Positions 19,789 through 29,743 of a stretch of DNA of 64,000 bases are shown here, piece by piece. The stretch comes from Pseudoips prasinana (lineage: Eukaryota; Arthropoda; Insecta; Lepidoptera; Nolidae), in contig OX621265.1 of assembly GCA_951640165.1 (NCBI GenBank), positions 19,171,001 through 19,235,000 of the forward strand, in the 5' to 3' direction. Position 1 is the stretch's first letter. Each line of letters starts with the position of its first letter. The notes under the pieces are model-generated. The model ran no database searches. It saw nothing but the letters and a program-made list of their open reading frames with translations, and was not told the origin of the DNA. The translations under genes were made by a program, and so were the position numbers.

Positions 19789-20024
19789 ACACATAAGCGC
19801 CGGCGCGCGCATTGTTTTGTTTGTTTTGATTTGTACTGTATTGAGACACAATAAACTTATTTTATTTTTATTTATTTATTTTTAATACAAATTATATAAC
19901 TTAACTGTATCCTAAATCTAGCCTAATAAGTAGACAAGCCACATCACAGTCTTATCATGCATAAGTTGGTTCAATACTGCGTTATGGTATATTGTTACTC
20001 TGTGCATATCGAAAGGGCTTTCAT

Positions 20025-20275
20025 CAGACGGTCACCATAGCCTAGTTGGTAGTGCTCCTGCCTACGAAGCTGATGATCCTGGGTTTGAATCCCGGCAAGT
20101 GCAAATATTTGTGTGATGAGCACGAATATTTGTTTCTGAGTCATGGATGTTTTCTATGTATATATCTATCTATATAAGAATGTATATCGTCGCCTGGTAC
20201 CCATAGTACAAGCTTTGCTTAGTTTGGGGCTAGGATGATCTGTGTGACATTGTTCCCAGATATTATCACACAAAA
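20025..20275 (+). mobile_element. SINE-B, full length
   Basis: Head CATAGCCTAGTTGGTAGTGC (A box TAGTTGGTAGTG), an imperfect B box GGTTTGAATCC, then GAGCACGAATATTTGTTTC, GAGTCATGGATG, GTACCCATAGTACAAGC and TTTGGGGCTAGGATGATC. Copies at 23332, 24853, 28905, 42029 and 51226. Confidence 0.85.
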
Positions 20276-20377
20276 GAGGTGTATACCTGCGATTTGTAAT
20301 GTAGACCCACTTACATCCTGTTAACCACTGTTCAGGAAGCTTAGAATACTCAATGATCCTTGAGAAAGCTTTCGCCT

Positions 20378-20437
20378 TCCCAAGAATCATGTGGTGGGGA
20401 TATGCCATAACGCCACCCTTGGCAGACGGATTGGCGA
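20378..20437 (-). mobile_element. N-RTE fragment
   Basis: GAATCATGTGGTGGGGATATG and GCCACCCTTGGCAGACGG match the inner part of the N-RTE copies. Confidence 0.55.
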
Positions 20438-20499
20438 TTTTTTTTTAACAGAACCATCATCATTATGATAATTTATGATTATAATTATTATTATCTACT

Positions 20500-20625
20500 C
20501 TATATGATATAGTAATCTACTTTTGCTTAGATGTGTATATAGTTAATTTTTAATTCTATAATTCACGCTCTGATTATATTCAAGCGGTCTTTAAAGTCTA
20601 TGTTAATAGAACCCTTTTTATTTTA
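20500..20625 (+). mobile_element. LINE 3' family X, diverged end
   Basis: CAAGCGGTCTTTAAAGTC and ATGTTAATAGAACCCTTTT are recognisable; the upstream part is heavily diverged. Confidence 0.4.
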
Positions 20626-20666
20626 ATGTTGCTGCGTGGATGGCGGCTCGTCAAGTCTTTTTAGGG

Positions 20667-21400
20667 TTCCGTAGCCAAATGGCAAAAAACGGACCCCTTA
20701 TAGATTCGTCATGTCTGTCTGTCTGTCTGTCCGTCCGTATGTCACAGCCATTTTTATAATAATAATTTTAGGGGTTCCCCATACATAGAACTGAAACTCA
20801 AACAAAAACTTGTGTGTACTTATGTACACGCGTTAGAAGTTATACTTCTTAATATACAACTTGAACATAGTTATCAATTTTCATACCACCTAGAACTAAC
20901 TTCATGCTGTTATTTTTACGATGCGCGCGCATCGCAAAAATTCACTGTCATACATTTTCATACCACCTAGAACTAACTTCATGCTGTTAAATTTTTTGGT
21001 GTCGGTGTGCGCGCGCATCGTAAACATTCACTCTCATCATTTTTCTCCATCGCGCCAAAAGAAGTATAACTTAAAAAAAAAAATAAAAAAAAAAAATATA
21101 AATTTTTTCTAAACTGAATAGTTTGCGCGAGAGACGCTTCCAAAGTGGACAAATGAGTGTGTCCCCCCCCCCCCCTCCCTGTAACTTCTAAAATAAGAGA
21201 ATAATAAATCTAAAAAATATATATGATGTACATTACCATGTGAACTAACAACGAAAATTGGATTGAATGAGATCTAGCAAGTATTTTTTTTTAATACGTC
21301 ATAAACCATAAACCGCAATTTACCTTTCATTTAATCATAATACTTGCTGCTACGGAACCCTTCATGTGGGAGTCCGACTCGCACTTGGCCGGTTTTATTT
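20667..21400 (+). repeat. repeat P, split by element E
   Basis: Left part AGGGTTCCGTAGCCAAATGG to GAACTGAAACTCAAA. The right part resumes with TTCTAAACTGAATAGTTTGC and ends GAGTCCGACTCGCACTTGG. Element E and an A-rich junction lie between. Confidence 0.8.
20806..21073 (-). repeat. element E, copy 4, one extra unit, inside repeat P
   Basis: Minus orientation, starting with the outer end (plus-strand ACTTGTGTGTACTTATGTAC) and closing at GAAGTATAACTT followed by A-rich sequence. One extra internal unit carries an imperfect form of the CG palindrome. Confidence 0.8.
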
Positions 21401-21656
21401 TAAAGAAGTTTTAATTCAATAAATAGGGGTTTCACCAGTTTTGAGTTAAACATTGTTTTATCATATTTACAGAGTTTGCGTACAAGATCTGGCAACACTA
21501 TTTAAACAGTAGATTATGTTTATTTGTGGACGTATAACACAAATATTATTATTTACCTGTTTATATTAAATGCATAAGAAAATATGAAATTCGTTTCTTT
21601 CGGCTGTTTTTTTACCGTAGGAGGACGGTTGATATATTTTGTACACCGGGTACGAT

Positions 21657-22075
<419 letters not shown>

Positions 22076-22237
22076 TCACTTGCCACTAGATCAATAGGGT
22101 AGACACTTGATTACTTTGGTGTCAGTAATATTTGGTACACAAACCCCGGTGATGCAGTGAAAGCAACCTGTAACTGTAAGCATCATGTTATAGTTGTTCT
22201 GTTTGAAGAAAATACCAAATAATGTCGTGCCTTCAAT

Positions 22238-22490
22238 AGCTGCACGTGTGGCGCAGGGGCTGAGACAGTCGCCTCCCTGCGGGACTCGAACCCGCGACAC
22301 GAAGTCGCGGGTTCGAGTCCCGCTCCGGACATCTATTTGTGTGACCCATAAATAGTTGTTCTGAGTCTGTAATTATAATAATTATCTAATAATAATTCAT
22401 TTGTGTCCGTCTATTATATGTTTGTAAAGTACCCCAAGACACAGGGACTAAATTCCAAAGTGCGGGCGTCGTCTTTAAAAAAAAGTGTCC
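22238..22490 (+). mobile_element. SINE-C with an inverted B-box duplication
   Basis: Head GTGTGGCGCAGGGGCTGAG, then GCGGGACTCGAACCCGCGAC followed four bases later by GTCGCGGGTTCGAGTCCCGC, an inverted copy of the same B-box segment. The body continues with ATTTGTGTGACCCATAAATAG, CGTCTATTATATG and GACACAGGGACTAAATTCC. Confidence 0.85.
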
Positions 22491-22721
22491 CAGATGTCTA
22501 AGAATACTAAGCGCTTACCTTATGCTTTAAAAAGGGTGGCCGTACCTGTAGCTTCTGGTCTAAATTATGTAGTGCGGCAGGTCTGTTAATAGAGAGAGAG
22601 GGAAAGCATGGAGAGCTTCGGTTACCGAATATTATTAAAATCAGTTCACAGTTTAAAGATAACACAAAAATGTAAAACGAGTTTGCTTTTTGCCACACAA
22701 ATTTAAATAATAATAATAATG

Positions 22722-22992
22722 TCCTCCCGACCGGATTTCGGTCACTACGACCCAATTGCGCAGGATATATTATAGTGCACGAGTGTGTGCGCAAACACAA
22801 GGGCGCTTTCTATTCCATCACTCTCATGATCCGATGGGATGACTAGCGACACGACCGGAAAGAGGTCAGGTACAGGAACGATGTCTCTCCGAGGCACGGG
22901 GATATAATACCGCCAACTCACATACTTCGGACTGACACTGAGAATTTTTTTTTACGGAACAATCCCAAGACCACTTTTCGGCCAGACCCTTA
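22722..22992 (-). mobile_element. SINE-D lacking its tRNA head
   Basis: Plus-strand ATGTCCTCCCGACCGGATTTC through ACTTTTCGGCCAGACCC; the segment with the B box is missing. Confidence 0.8.
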
Positions 22993-23065
22993 AATATACG
23001 AAAAGTAACTAGCTATGAGAGAAAGAGGGATAGAAAATGCTTGCCCCCACCTAGAGTTCCCATAT

Positions 23066-23690
23066 GACAGGCGTTAGCCGCAATTGACAGGCATTTTAAG
23101 GTTTAGACAGGCGCGCGGCCGGCATTGGTCTGAGACAGGCATTTTCGCAGGCTCTCGTCATCGCCCACGCAGTGGAGTAAAGACAGAAATCGGCTGACAA
23201 TTGAATCAGTAAAAGCAAAATTGATTACACAGGAATTTGTGAAGATTTTTACGTTATATATTAGAAAAGAAAGAACTATTAAAAAATATTTTCCTCTGAC
23301 AAAATAAATACCCTTCTTCATTACTATTTACCTTGACGGTAACCGTAGCCTAGTTGGTAGTGCTCCTGCCTACGAAGCTGGTGGTCCTGGGTTCGAATCC
23401 CTGTAAGTGCAAATATTTGTGTGATGAGCACGAATATTTGTTTCTGAGTCATGGATTTTTTCTATGTATATAAGTATTTATCTATCTATATAAGTATGTA
23501 TATCGTCGCCTGGTACCCATAGTACAAGCTTTGCTTAGTTTGGGGCTAGGATGATCTGTGTGACATTGTCCCCAGATATTATTATTATTATCTGTTGGCT
23601 TTTACTTATTACCTACAGCGTTTTGCTTCAGACAGGCGTTTTGCTGAAAATTCAGGCATTTTAGGTATCATAGACAAGCATCCTTTTATA
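23066..23690. repeat. GACAGGC motif cluster around a SINE-B
   Basis: GACAGGC followed by ATTTT, GTTTT or GCGCG occurs five times (about 23066, 23086, 23106, 23135 and 23630), with degenerate TCAGGCATTTT and GACAAGCATCC near 23652 and 23672. The cluster lies on both sides of the SINE-B at 23332-23585, so it predates that insertion. No function assigned. Confidence 0.5.
23332..23585 (+). mobile_element. SINE-B, full length
   Basis: ACCGTAGCCTAGTTGGTAGTG, intact B box GGTTCGAATCC, the full body, and CCCCAGATATTATTATTATT tail. Confidence 0.85.
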
Positions 23691-23711
23691 TATATATATA
23701 TATATATATAT
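23690..23711. repeat. (AT)n microsatellite
   Basis: About 11 AT units. Confidence 0.9.
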
Positions 23712-23886
23712 TGTAACCCTACTAGCACCTATCTTGCCCCTACAGTACAATACGAAATGACCTAACTCTCCGTCTTTCTATCTTCACTAACATATAACTC
23801 CCGTGCAACTTCCGATCGCCTCGCTTGATCACACTTTTCGTAACGCTCTCGTCTCACATTCTCCAGGTTATTTCCAAAGTCAAACG

Positions 23887-24229
23887 TACAGACACATCAA
23901 GCTACCCCAATCTGTCAAATTTCCCCAATTGAAAGTGAACCTCATGGTTTTGTGATAAAGTGACTAAGACAGTCGCCTCGCCGCTTCGTGTCGTGGGTTC
24001 GAGTCCCACGCCGGACAACTATTTGTGTGACTCATAAATAGTTGTTCTGAGTCTGGATGTAATTTGTGTCCGTCTATTATATGTTTGTAAAGAACCCCGT
24101 GACACAGGGATTAGATTCCCTAGTGCGGGCATTGCCTTTTATCTCAAAAAAAAAATATAAAAAAAATTGAAAATCTATAAAAGAAATTTGACAGATTGGG
24201 GTAGCTGGATGTGCTGGCGTCTGTACCAT
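23887..24229. mobile_element. MITE-1 split by SINE-C
   Basis: Left arm GTACAGACACATCAAGCTACC to GGTTTTGTGATAAAG (23961). The right arm resumes TTGAAAATCTATAAAAG and ends GATGTGCTGGCGTCTGTAC (24229). Joining the two gives the intact layout seen at 9940-10080. Confidence 0.88.
23962..24160 (+). mobile_element. SINE-C inserted in MITE-1
   Basis: GACTAAGACAGTCGCCTCGCC, B box GGTTCGAGTCC, GTGTGACTCATAAATAGTTG and CACAGGGATTAGATTCCCTAG, then an A-rich tail. The extreme 5' end of the head is missing. Confidence 0.85.
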
Positions 24230-24786
24230 AAAGAAGATTTACTTAAAAAACCAAGTAAAACGATATAACTCTTTCTTATCGCGTCAGCTAATAAGGCAGG
24301 GACTATTAACTTTACAAATTAAGCAGAATGAAAGTCGAGAAAAATCGTGTTCAACGAACCCTACGCTACTGCTAGCTAGCCAGATCATTAGATCGTTTTC
24401 AAACTTAAAATAAGCCGCATAACTCGACCAACATCAATAAAAAAAGAGTAATTATGTATAATGTTGAGCACAGAGTTAGATGGATATCGCATCACCTTCG
24501 ATCGTGGCTCTACCCTGGCTTGTACGCCAGGGTTACCAAAGTTTGGGGATATGACCAGCCACGTAAGTTTCTTAACGAAACCGATCTTACTAAAAATGTA
24601 AAAATTAAACTGTCAAACAATTAACTAAGTTTTCTTTAATTTCGACGAACATTAACTAACAAAACCATAAAGTATTGTACTCTTTTAGTTACCGTACGTC
24701 AAAATTTTATTTCGAAATGATCTCTGATGATAGATATATATTACAGAACTATACATGGGTTGCTGTGTGGCTGACGGCGAAGAATG
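24230..24786. other. unassigned interval
   Basis: No gene or repeat family recognised. Confidence 0.5.
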
Positions 24787-24830
24787 TAACTATCCTATTT
24801 CATGCCCCGAGGCATGAAATAGGATAGTTA
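24787..24830. repeat. perfect palindrome, 20-bp arms, 4-nt loop
   Basis: TAACTATCCTATTTCATGCC, loop CCGA, then the exact complement GGCATGAAATAGGATAGTTA. Confidence 0.95.
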
Positions 24831-24852
24831 TATTAATTGATTAAGAATATTG

Positions 24853-25095
24853 ACGGTCACCGTAGCCTAGTTGGTAGTGCTCCTGCCTACGAAGCTGGTG
24901 GTCCTGGGTTCGAATCCCGGTAAGTGCAAATATTTGTGTGATGAGCACGAATATTTGTTTCTGAGTCATGGATGTTTTCTATGTATTTAAGTATTTATCT
25001 ATCTATATAAGTATGTATATCGTCGCCTGGTACCCATAGTACAAGCTTTGCTTAGTTTGGGGCTAGGATGATCTGTGTGACATTGTCCATAGATA
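24853..25095 (+). mobile_element. SINE-B, full length
   Basis: GGTCACCGTAGCCTAGTTGG, B box GGTTCGAATCC, body, ending GTGACATTGTCCATAGATAT and an A run. Closest in layout to the family consensus. Confidence 0.85.
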
Positions 25096-25114
25096 TAAAA
25101 AAAAAAAGTTATAT

Positions 25115-25305
25115 CATCATCATCGCCCCGAGAGAATGTCTCCCAGATAACGGGCAGAAGCGTTTCTCTATTTACAATAACCATTATACTGCCAAGCGTA
25201 TATGGCATTATCCCTTCAATTGATGGACTCAACTCCATTGTAAAAATCCTTTGGCGATGCCTTCTTTCAGCACTGGACGTCATTCAGCTCACATGGTGAT
25301 GATAC
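25115..25305 (+). mobile_element. N-RTE, diverged copy
   Basis: ATAACGGGCAGAAGCG, CTGCCAAGCGTATATGGCAT and CAGCACTGGACGTCATTCAGC then GGTGATGATAC. The order matches the family but identity is low. Confidence 0.5.
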
Positions 25306-25571
25306 ATGGGTTACACAAAACAGTCTTGTACAGAAATCAAACCCGTATACGAAAGCGCCGAGGTACTAAAGAGGCTTCACCACAGTGCTATTCATCAAGA
25401 TATGACCTAGCCTTATATATGAACGTTGGATCTAGGCATGCGGGCATCCAATAGATGGGTAAACAGCAAAGTATTTTTAATTGCTCATTGACTCCGTGCT
25501 TTGGAGGTTCAGTTAATTTATCTGTACCAGTTGTAGTCGTTACACTTGTGCTGTTGTTTTGCAACGTCAGA

Positions 25572-25735
25572 TGCCTTTTTTTGATAAGGCAGTGTGAATT
25601 TTTTGTTTGATAAGGCCGCAAAATTGTCTGGACTCGTCTGACTAAACCTAACCTGCCGTGGACTTCTCTTGGCGCCTGATGAAAGGAGCCCCGGCAACGC
25701 GGGTATGCTGCTCCGGTGATTTTAAAGGAAGGAGG
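25572..25735 (-). mobile_element. R1-type tail fragment
   Basis: TTGATAAGGCAGTGTGAATT, then a second TTTGATAAGGCCGC, followed by ACCTGCCGTGGACTTCTC and ACGCGGGTATGCTGCTCCGG. Two 3' ends in a row suggest two overlapping truncated insertions. Confidence 0.65.
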
Positions 25736-26025
25736 AGGCTATATGGCTTAAAAAACTCTGATACCAGGCTTACCATTGGATACACGAATAAAAGAAAATT
25801 AAGCCAGTAACGTATCTAGTAAACATCCCACTTAATTTACATCTCTGTAAACCAATGTTAATCGTTTTGTCTGCTCATATCTCGGAAACCGATGTTTCCT
25901 TTTTTATTGATCATAATCAAATCTTGTTCAAATGTCTTGTTCAGTAAGTTTTGTTGCTCAGGTTCGATGTCTGGTTTAGGTAAGGGCTGTTAATAAATTA
26001 ATTTCATGCTGTTCACAGGAATCTG

Positions 26026-26083
26026 TTCTTATCAGGAATAATTAATGTTACCTTCAGGTAACATTAATTATTCCTGATAAGAA
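26026..26083. repeat. perfect palindrome, 27-bp arms, 4-nt loop
   Basis: The left arm starts TTCTTATCAGGAATAATTAA and ends TGTTACC; loop TTCA; the right arm is its exact complement, ending CCTGATAAGAA. Confidence 0.95.
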
Positions 26084-26134
26084 ATATCTTTGATATATAT
26101 TATGTTAAGTTTATTTTGCACGAGACTCGTTCTT

Positions 26135-26360
26135 TGATAGTCTTATTGTTCTAGCGGTAGCGTCTACCGTCAAATAATGAAGTCCTAGGTTCGAATCCCG
26201 GTGGCAGTAAGAGAAGTGTCCTCTACTGCCGCTACTTGCAAGCAGCTCCGGGAAGACAGTGTCCTGTTTGTGGCACAATCGCTGTGCCTGACTGGCAGAA
26301 GTCAGCAATTCAGGAGGACAAACGAAAGCTCTCCCAGGGTAGGCGTCCCAACCACAAGAG
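26135..26360 (+). mobile_element. SINE-R: tRNA head joined to an R1-type tail
   Basis: Head TTCTAGCGGTAGCGTCTACC carries an A box, and GGTTCGAATCC is a canonical B box. This is joined directly to AGAAGTGTCCTCTACTGCCG, GCAAGCAGCTCCGGGAAGAC, GTTTGTGGCACAATCGCTGT and GACTGGCAGAAGTCAGC, the non-coding tail of the R1-type LINE at 4560-4680 and 14800-14900. The last part (to CCTGCCTTATCAAA) is missing. A tRNA promoter on a LINE-derived tail is the classic SINE design; the pairing with an R1-type tail is inferred from this window only. Confidence 0.7.
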
Positions 26361-26929
26361 ACTTGTTATCTTCTAGCTACCTCCACTGAGATTGCCCCCC
26401 AAAACATTGCAAAAAAATTTAATTGATAAGTGTTATTACACGGTTGACGAATTCTTAAAAGATAAAGTTCTTGACATTTTCTAATTTCGGTTTCAATATT
26501 AAAATATATTTTATGTTTGCTCTTTCTTTGATTTATATACTGAATTTTTTAGCATTATTAAAAAAAATTACTGTGAAATTTAGAACCTATTTTGAATTAT
26601 TTGTATGTCTTACCATAGACAAAACATAGCGCACTGTTATTAACTTTAAGATCTGTATTTTTTTGTACCTATGTTTTACAAATAATAAATGATTGATTAA
26701 AAAAAAAAAGAGCTTAATATGAATCTGAACGGTTTTCAGCTAGCAAATTATTTTTCTAGGTCTAAACAAGGACGTGGGGGTGTATGTATATTTTGTAGAA
26801 ACGATATTGAGTGTAACAAGGTAACGTAACGTCTTAAATAACGTCCCCAAATTATATCTAGTAGGGTTATATGGTGGACAAGATAAAGAATACTACTGTG
26901 ATAAATAATGTTTTGTCACAAGTGTTTTA
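26361..26929. other. unassigned AT-rich interval
   Basis: No gene. ACAAATAATAAATGATTG near 26680 with a following A-run resembles a retroelement 3' end, but no family is recognised. Confidence 0.4.
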
Positions 26930-27345
26930 AATCAAGTTAAGGTTTGAGCACGTCTTATTGTTACTGGTAACGCATTCCAAAGACGAGCAGCTAGAACTGT
27001 AAATGATTTGCTGAAGAAATTGGTGGAATGCGTTGGTAAGCTTAATTGCAGGTTTTCTGATGTTCTCAGTGACTTTGAATGCGTGTCATTGAGGAACTTA
27101 AAACGTTCTTTAAGATAAAAGGGCGTTGAGGGATTAAAGAGAATATTGTACAAGAGAGACAAGATATTTGCATTCCGACAAAGGCGGATAGGAAGCCATT
27201 TGAGTTTAGTACGAAATTCTGAAACGTGGTCATATTTGTGGAGTCCAAATATGAACCTAATGCAGACATTTTGGAGACGCTCAAGTTTGTCAAGTTGTTC
27301 CTGGGTTAAATCGAGATAGCTGGCGTCGGCGTATCAGCGCTGTCG
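26930..27345 (-). pseudogene. Jockey/CR1-type LINE ORF2 C-terminus
   Basis: Minus-strand frames read ILSLLYNILFNPSTPFYLKE, FLNDTHSKSLRTS, NFFSKSFTVLAARLWNALP and VTIRRAQTL, with a frame change from an upstream part (MTTFQNF). The S..V.A.RLWN.LP pattern near the end is characteristic of Jockey/CR1-group LINE C-termini. The reverse transcriptase is missing, so this is a 5'-truncated dead copy. Confidence 0.75.
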
Positions 27346-27409
27346 CAATATTGCGACGGCCAATGCTGAGATAGATGCCTTTTCACCTAGAACGGATTAC
27401 GGAATATCT

Positions 27410-27578
27410 TCTACTATATAATAATAAGTCGGGTTTTCCTTCCTGACACTATAACTCCAGAACGCACGAACCGATTTCCACGGTTTTGCATTCGTTGGAA
27501 AGGTCTCGGGCTCCGTGAGGTTTATAGCAAAGAAAATTTATGAAATTTAACGCGAGTAACACCGCGGGGCACAGCTAG
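27410..27578 (+). mobile_element. non-autonomous Helitron
   Basis: TCTACTATATAATAATAAG to CGCGAGTAACACCGCGGGGC and ACAGCTAG. Same subfamily as 21786-21954, with few differences, so both are probably recent. Confidence 0.88.
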
Positions 27579-27679
27579 TTAAGTATAAGATTTTCATTGT
27601 TTGTTTTTCTGTTATTGTATAATTTCATTGTTATGTCCGTCCTGGTAATGAATAATTTATTTTTCTTTCTTTTTTTTTC

Positions 27680-27895
27680 TAATTGCGGTGGCCAACTTGC
27701 ATGCCAAGCGCGGTGACCACGGCAAACTCCTGGATGGCAACGTTTTCTTTTTATGTCAGAGGGCGACAAACGAGCAAGTGGGTCACCTGATGGTAAGTGA
27801 TCACCGCCGCCCATGTACACTCGCAACACCAGAGGTGTCGCGGGTGTGTTGCCGGCCTTCAAAAGTCAGCAAACAAGTGTTGCTGACCCCCACCC
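27680..27895 (+). repeat. repeat G (dispersed lepidopteran-type repeat)
   Basis: CATGCCAAGCGCGGTGACC, GGGCGACAAACGAGCAAGTG, GGGTCACCTGATGGTAAGTG and GTGTTGCCGGCCTTC. A fragment is at 56205 (minus). The GACAAACGAGCA...GGTCACCTGATG phrase is familiar from lepidopteran genomes. Non-coding. Confidence 0.6.
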
Positions 27896-27949
27896 CAATG
27901 ACCTTACTCCCACCCGGAAACACAAAATTAAAATTATTGATGATTTGCC

Positions 27950-28268
27950 TTTCTCAATGGAGATTAGCCAATTGCGCAGGACATATTATAGTGCACAAGT
28001 GTGTGCGCAAACACAGGGGCACTTTCTATTCCATCACTCTCATGATCCGATGTGACACGACCGGAAAGAGGTCAGGTACAGGACCGAAGGCTTTACGTGC
28101 TCTCCGAGGCACGGGGGTGTAATACCGCCAACTTCCAGACTTCGGGCTGACTCTGAGAAATTTTTTTTACGGAAAAAGCCCAAAATCAATTTTTGGCCCG
28201 ACCCGGGATTTGAACCCAGGACCTCATTTTCTGCGGTTGAACACGCTACCGCTAGACCAACGAGGCAG
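27950..28268 (-). mobile_element. SINE-D, nearly full length
   Basis: Minus-strand head TTGGTCTAGCGGTAGCGTG, B box GGTTCAAATCC, body with GAAGTCTGGAAGTTGGCGG and CACGTAAAGCCTTCGGTCC. One internal deletion removes part of the CGATGGGACGACTAGCG stretch. Confidence 0.85.
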
Positions 28269-28394
28269 TCAATTAAAATTATTAATGTTATTATTAAGGA
28301 ATGTCTTCTGGAAGGTGGAGGTACTTTCTCAGTCGGGGTGCTCTTTGAGCGAATGAACACTGTGCCTTACCTCTCTTGAAAATGTGTAATGGAA

Positions 28395-28478
28395 AACGCC
28401 TAGGCACGTGGTCAGTCTATAAATGGGTGACCGCCAAAATGGCTAAATTTCTGAGCGTCTCCGTGCTTCGGCATGTTA
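28395..28478 (-). repeat. repeat F fragment
   Basis: Minus strand CCGAAGCACGGAGACGCTC and CACCCATTTATAGAC match the 3' part of the F copies at 59470 and 44040. Confidence 0.55.
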
Positions 28479-28904
28479 ATTAATTACGTACATTTAATAA
28501 ATAATCTTTTTGACAATTACGTAATTAAAATCATTAGTATCATAAATTAAATTCGAAGCTGCATATCCAAATATTTATATGTACCTTATTTTTGTTAAGG
28601 TGGGGTGAATGCTTGTGCATGTCATTACTTAAGAAAATGTAATAATACTAAAATACTAATAAAAAAAAAACAAATCTTCCTTTCTGCTAATTATGCCAAT
28701 TTTTATGTATTATTTTTTGGTGTACATAAACGAGTTACTTACTTACACCCATACATACTTACATATCATATATCCAATACATACACAGATGACCACCACA
28801 AAGCTTATTACACACACATAACATTCTTCCTCTTTACTAACCCCAATAATAATAATAATGTCTTAATTTTATTTGGATAAGGTCTTTATTTTATTTTAAA
28901 AATA

Positions 28905-29500
28905 ATATAATATCTAGGGACAATATCACACAGATCATCCTAGCCCCAAACTAAGCAAAGCTTGTACTATGGGTACCAGGCGACGATATAAATACTTACA
29001 TAGATAGATAAATACTTAAATACATAGAAAACATCCATGACTCAGAAACAAATATTCGTGCCCATCACACAAATATTTGCACTTACCGGGATTCGAACCC
29101 AGGACCACCAGCTTCGTAGGCAGGAGCACTACCAACTACTGACCGGGATTCGGACCCAGGACCACCAGCTTCGTAGGCAGGAGCACTACCAACTACTTAC
29201 CGGGATTCGGACCCAGGACCACCATCTTCGTAGGCAGGAGCACTACCAACTCCTTACCGGGATTCGGACCCAGGACCACCAGCTTCGTAGGCAGGAGCAC
29301 TACCAACTACTTACCGGGATTCGGACCCAGGACCACCAGCTTCGTAGGCAGGAGCACTACCAACTACTTACCGGGATTTGGACCCAGGACCACCAGCTTC
29401 GTAGGCAGGAGCACTACCAACTACTTACCGGGATTCGGACCCAGGACCACCAGCTTCGTAGGCAGGAGCACTACCAACTAGGCTACGGTGACCGTCAAAT
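28905..29500 (-). mobile_element. SINE-B with amplified promoter region
   Basis: The 3' half (28905-29080) is a normal SINE-B. The tRNA-like head is then present seven times before the usual 5' end (GGTCACCGTAGCC, minus strand) at about 29495. See the separate entry for the array. Confidence 0.9.
29085..29480 (-). repeat. seven 57-bp tandem units of the SINE-B tRNA-like region
   Basis: Each unit (minus strand) holds TAGTTGGTAGTGCTCCTGCC, GAAGCTGGTGGTCCTGGG and the B-box segment. The unit nearest the SINE body keeps GGTTCGAATCC. The other six read GGTCCGAATCC, or GGTCCAAATCC in one. The unit length is a multiple of three, which produces a 164-codon frame with a 19-residue repeat (TGIRTQDHQLRRQEHYQ); this is judged a by-product, not a gene. 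Confidence 0.93.
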
Positions 29501-29743
29501 AAAAGTTACAATTAATATTAAAATGTTTTAATATTAATCTGAACTATCTCGTAGTTTAATTTTTAATTTAATTAATTCTACTTTGTATACATTATTGTTG
29601 TCATACCAAAAGCGGGGAGGTCACTGTATTCTGTAACACAGGTTTATTACTCTAGCACAGGATCCAGGGACTTTCAATTTTCAATTTATTCAATTCAATA
29701 ACAATTTTTACATCGTGTCTGAATATTCTAAACCTAATAACAT

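Noticed and set aside
20921..21112. Frame beginning MRAHRKNSLSYI, with a look-alike at 432-653
   Set aside because: Both are element E read in frame; the similarity reflects the repeat, not a protein.
22238..22340. Possible true tRNA gene
   Set aside because: A and B boxes are present in this and other copies, but acceptor stem and anticodon arm do not fold and each is followed by a SINE body. The same holds for the SINE-A, SINE-B and SINE-D heads.
29085..29480. CRISPR-like array
   Set aside because: Units are contiguous without unique spacers, and the genome is eukaryotic.
29037..29531. 164-codon open frame with a 19-residue repeat
   Set aside because: It is the 57-bp SINE promoter array read in one frame; the repeat length being a multiple of three keeps it open. 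No protein family resemblance.
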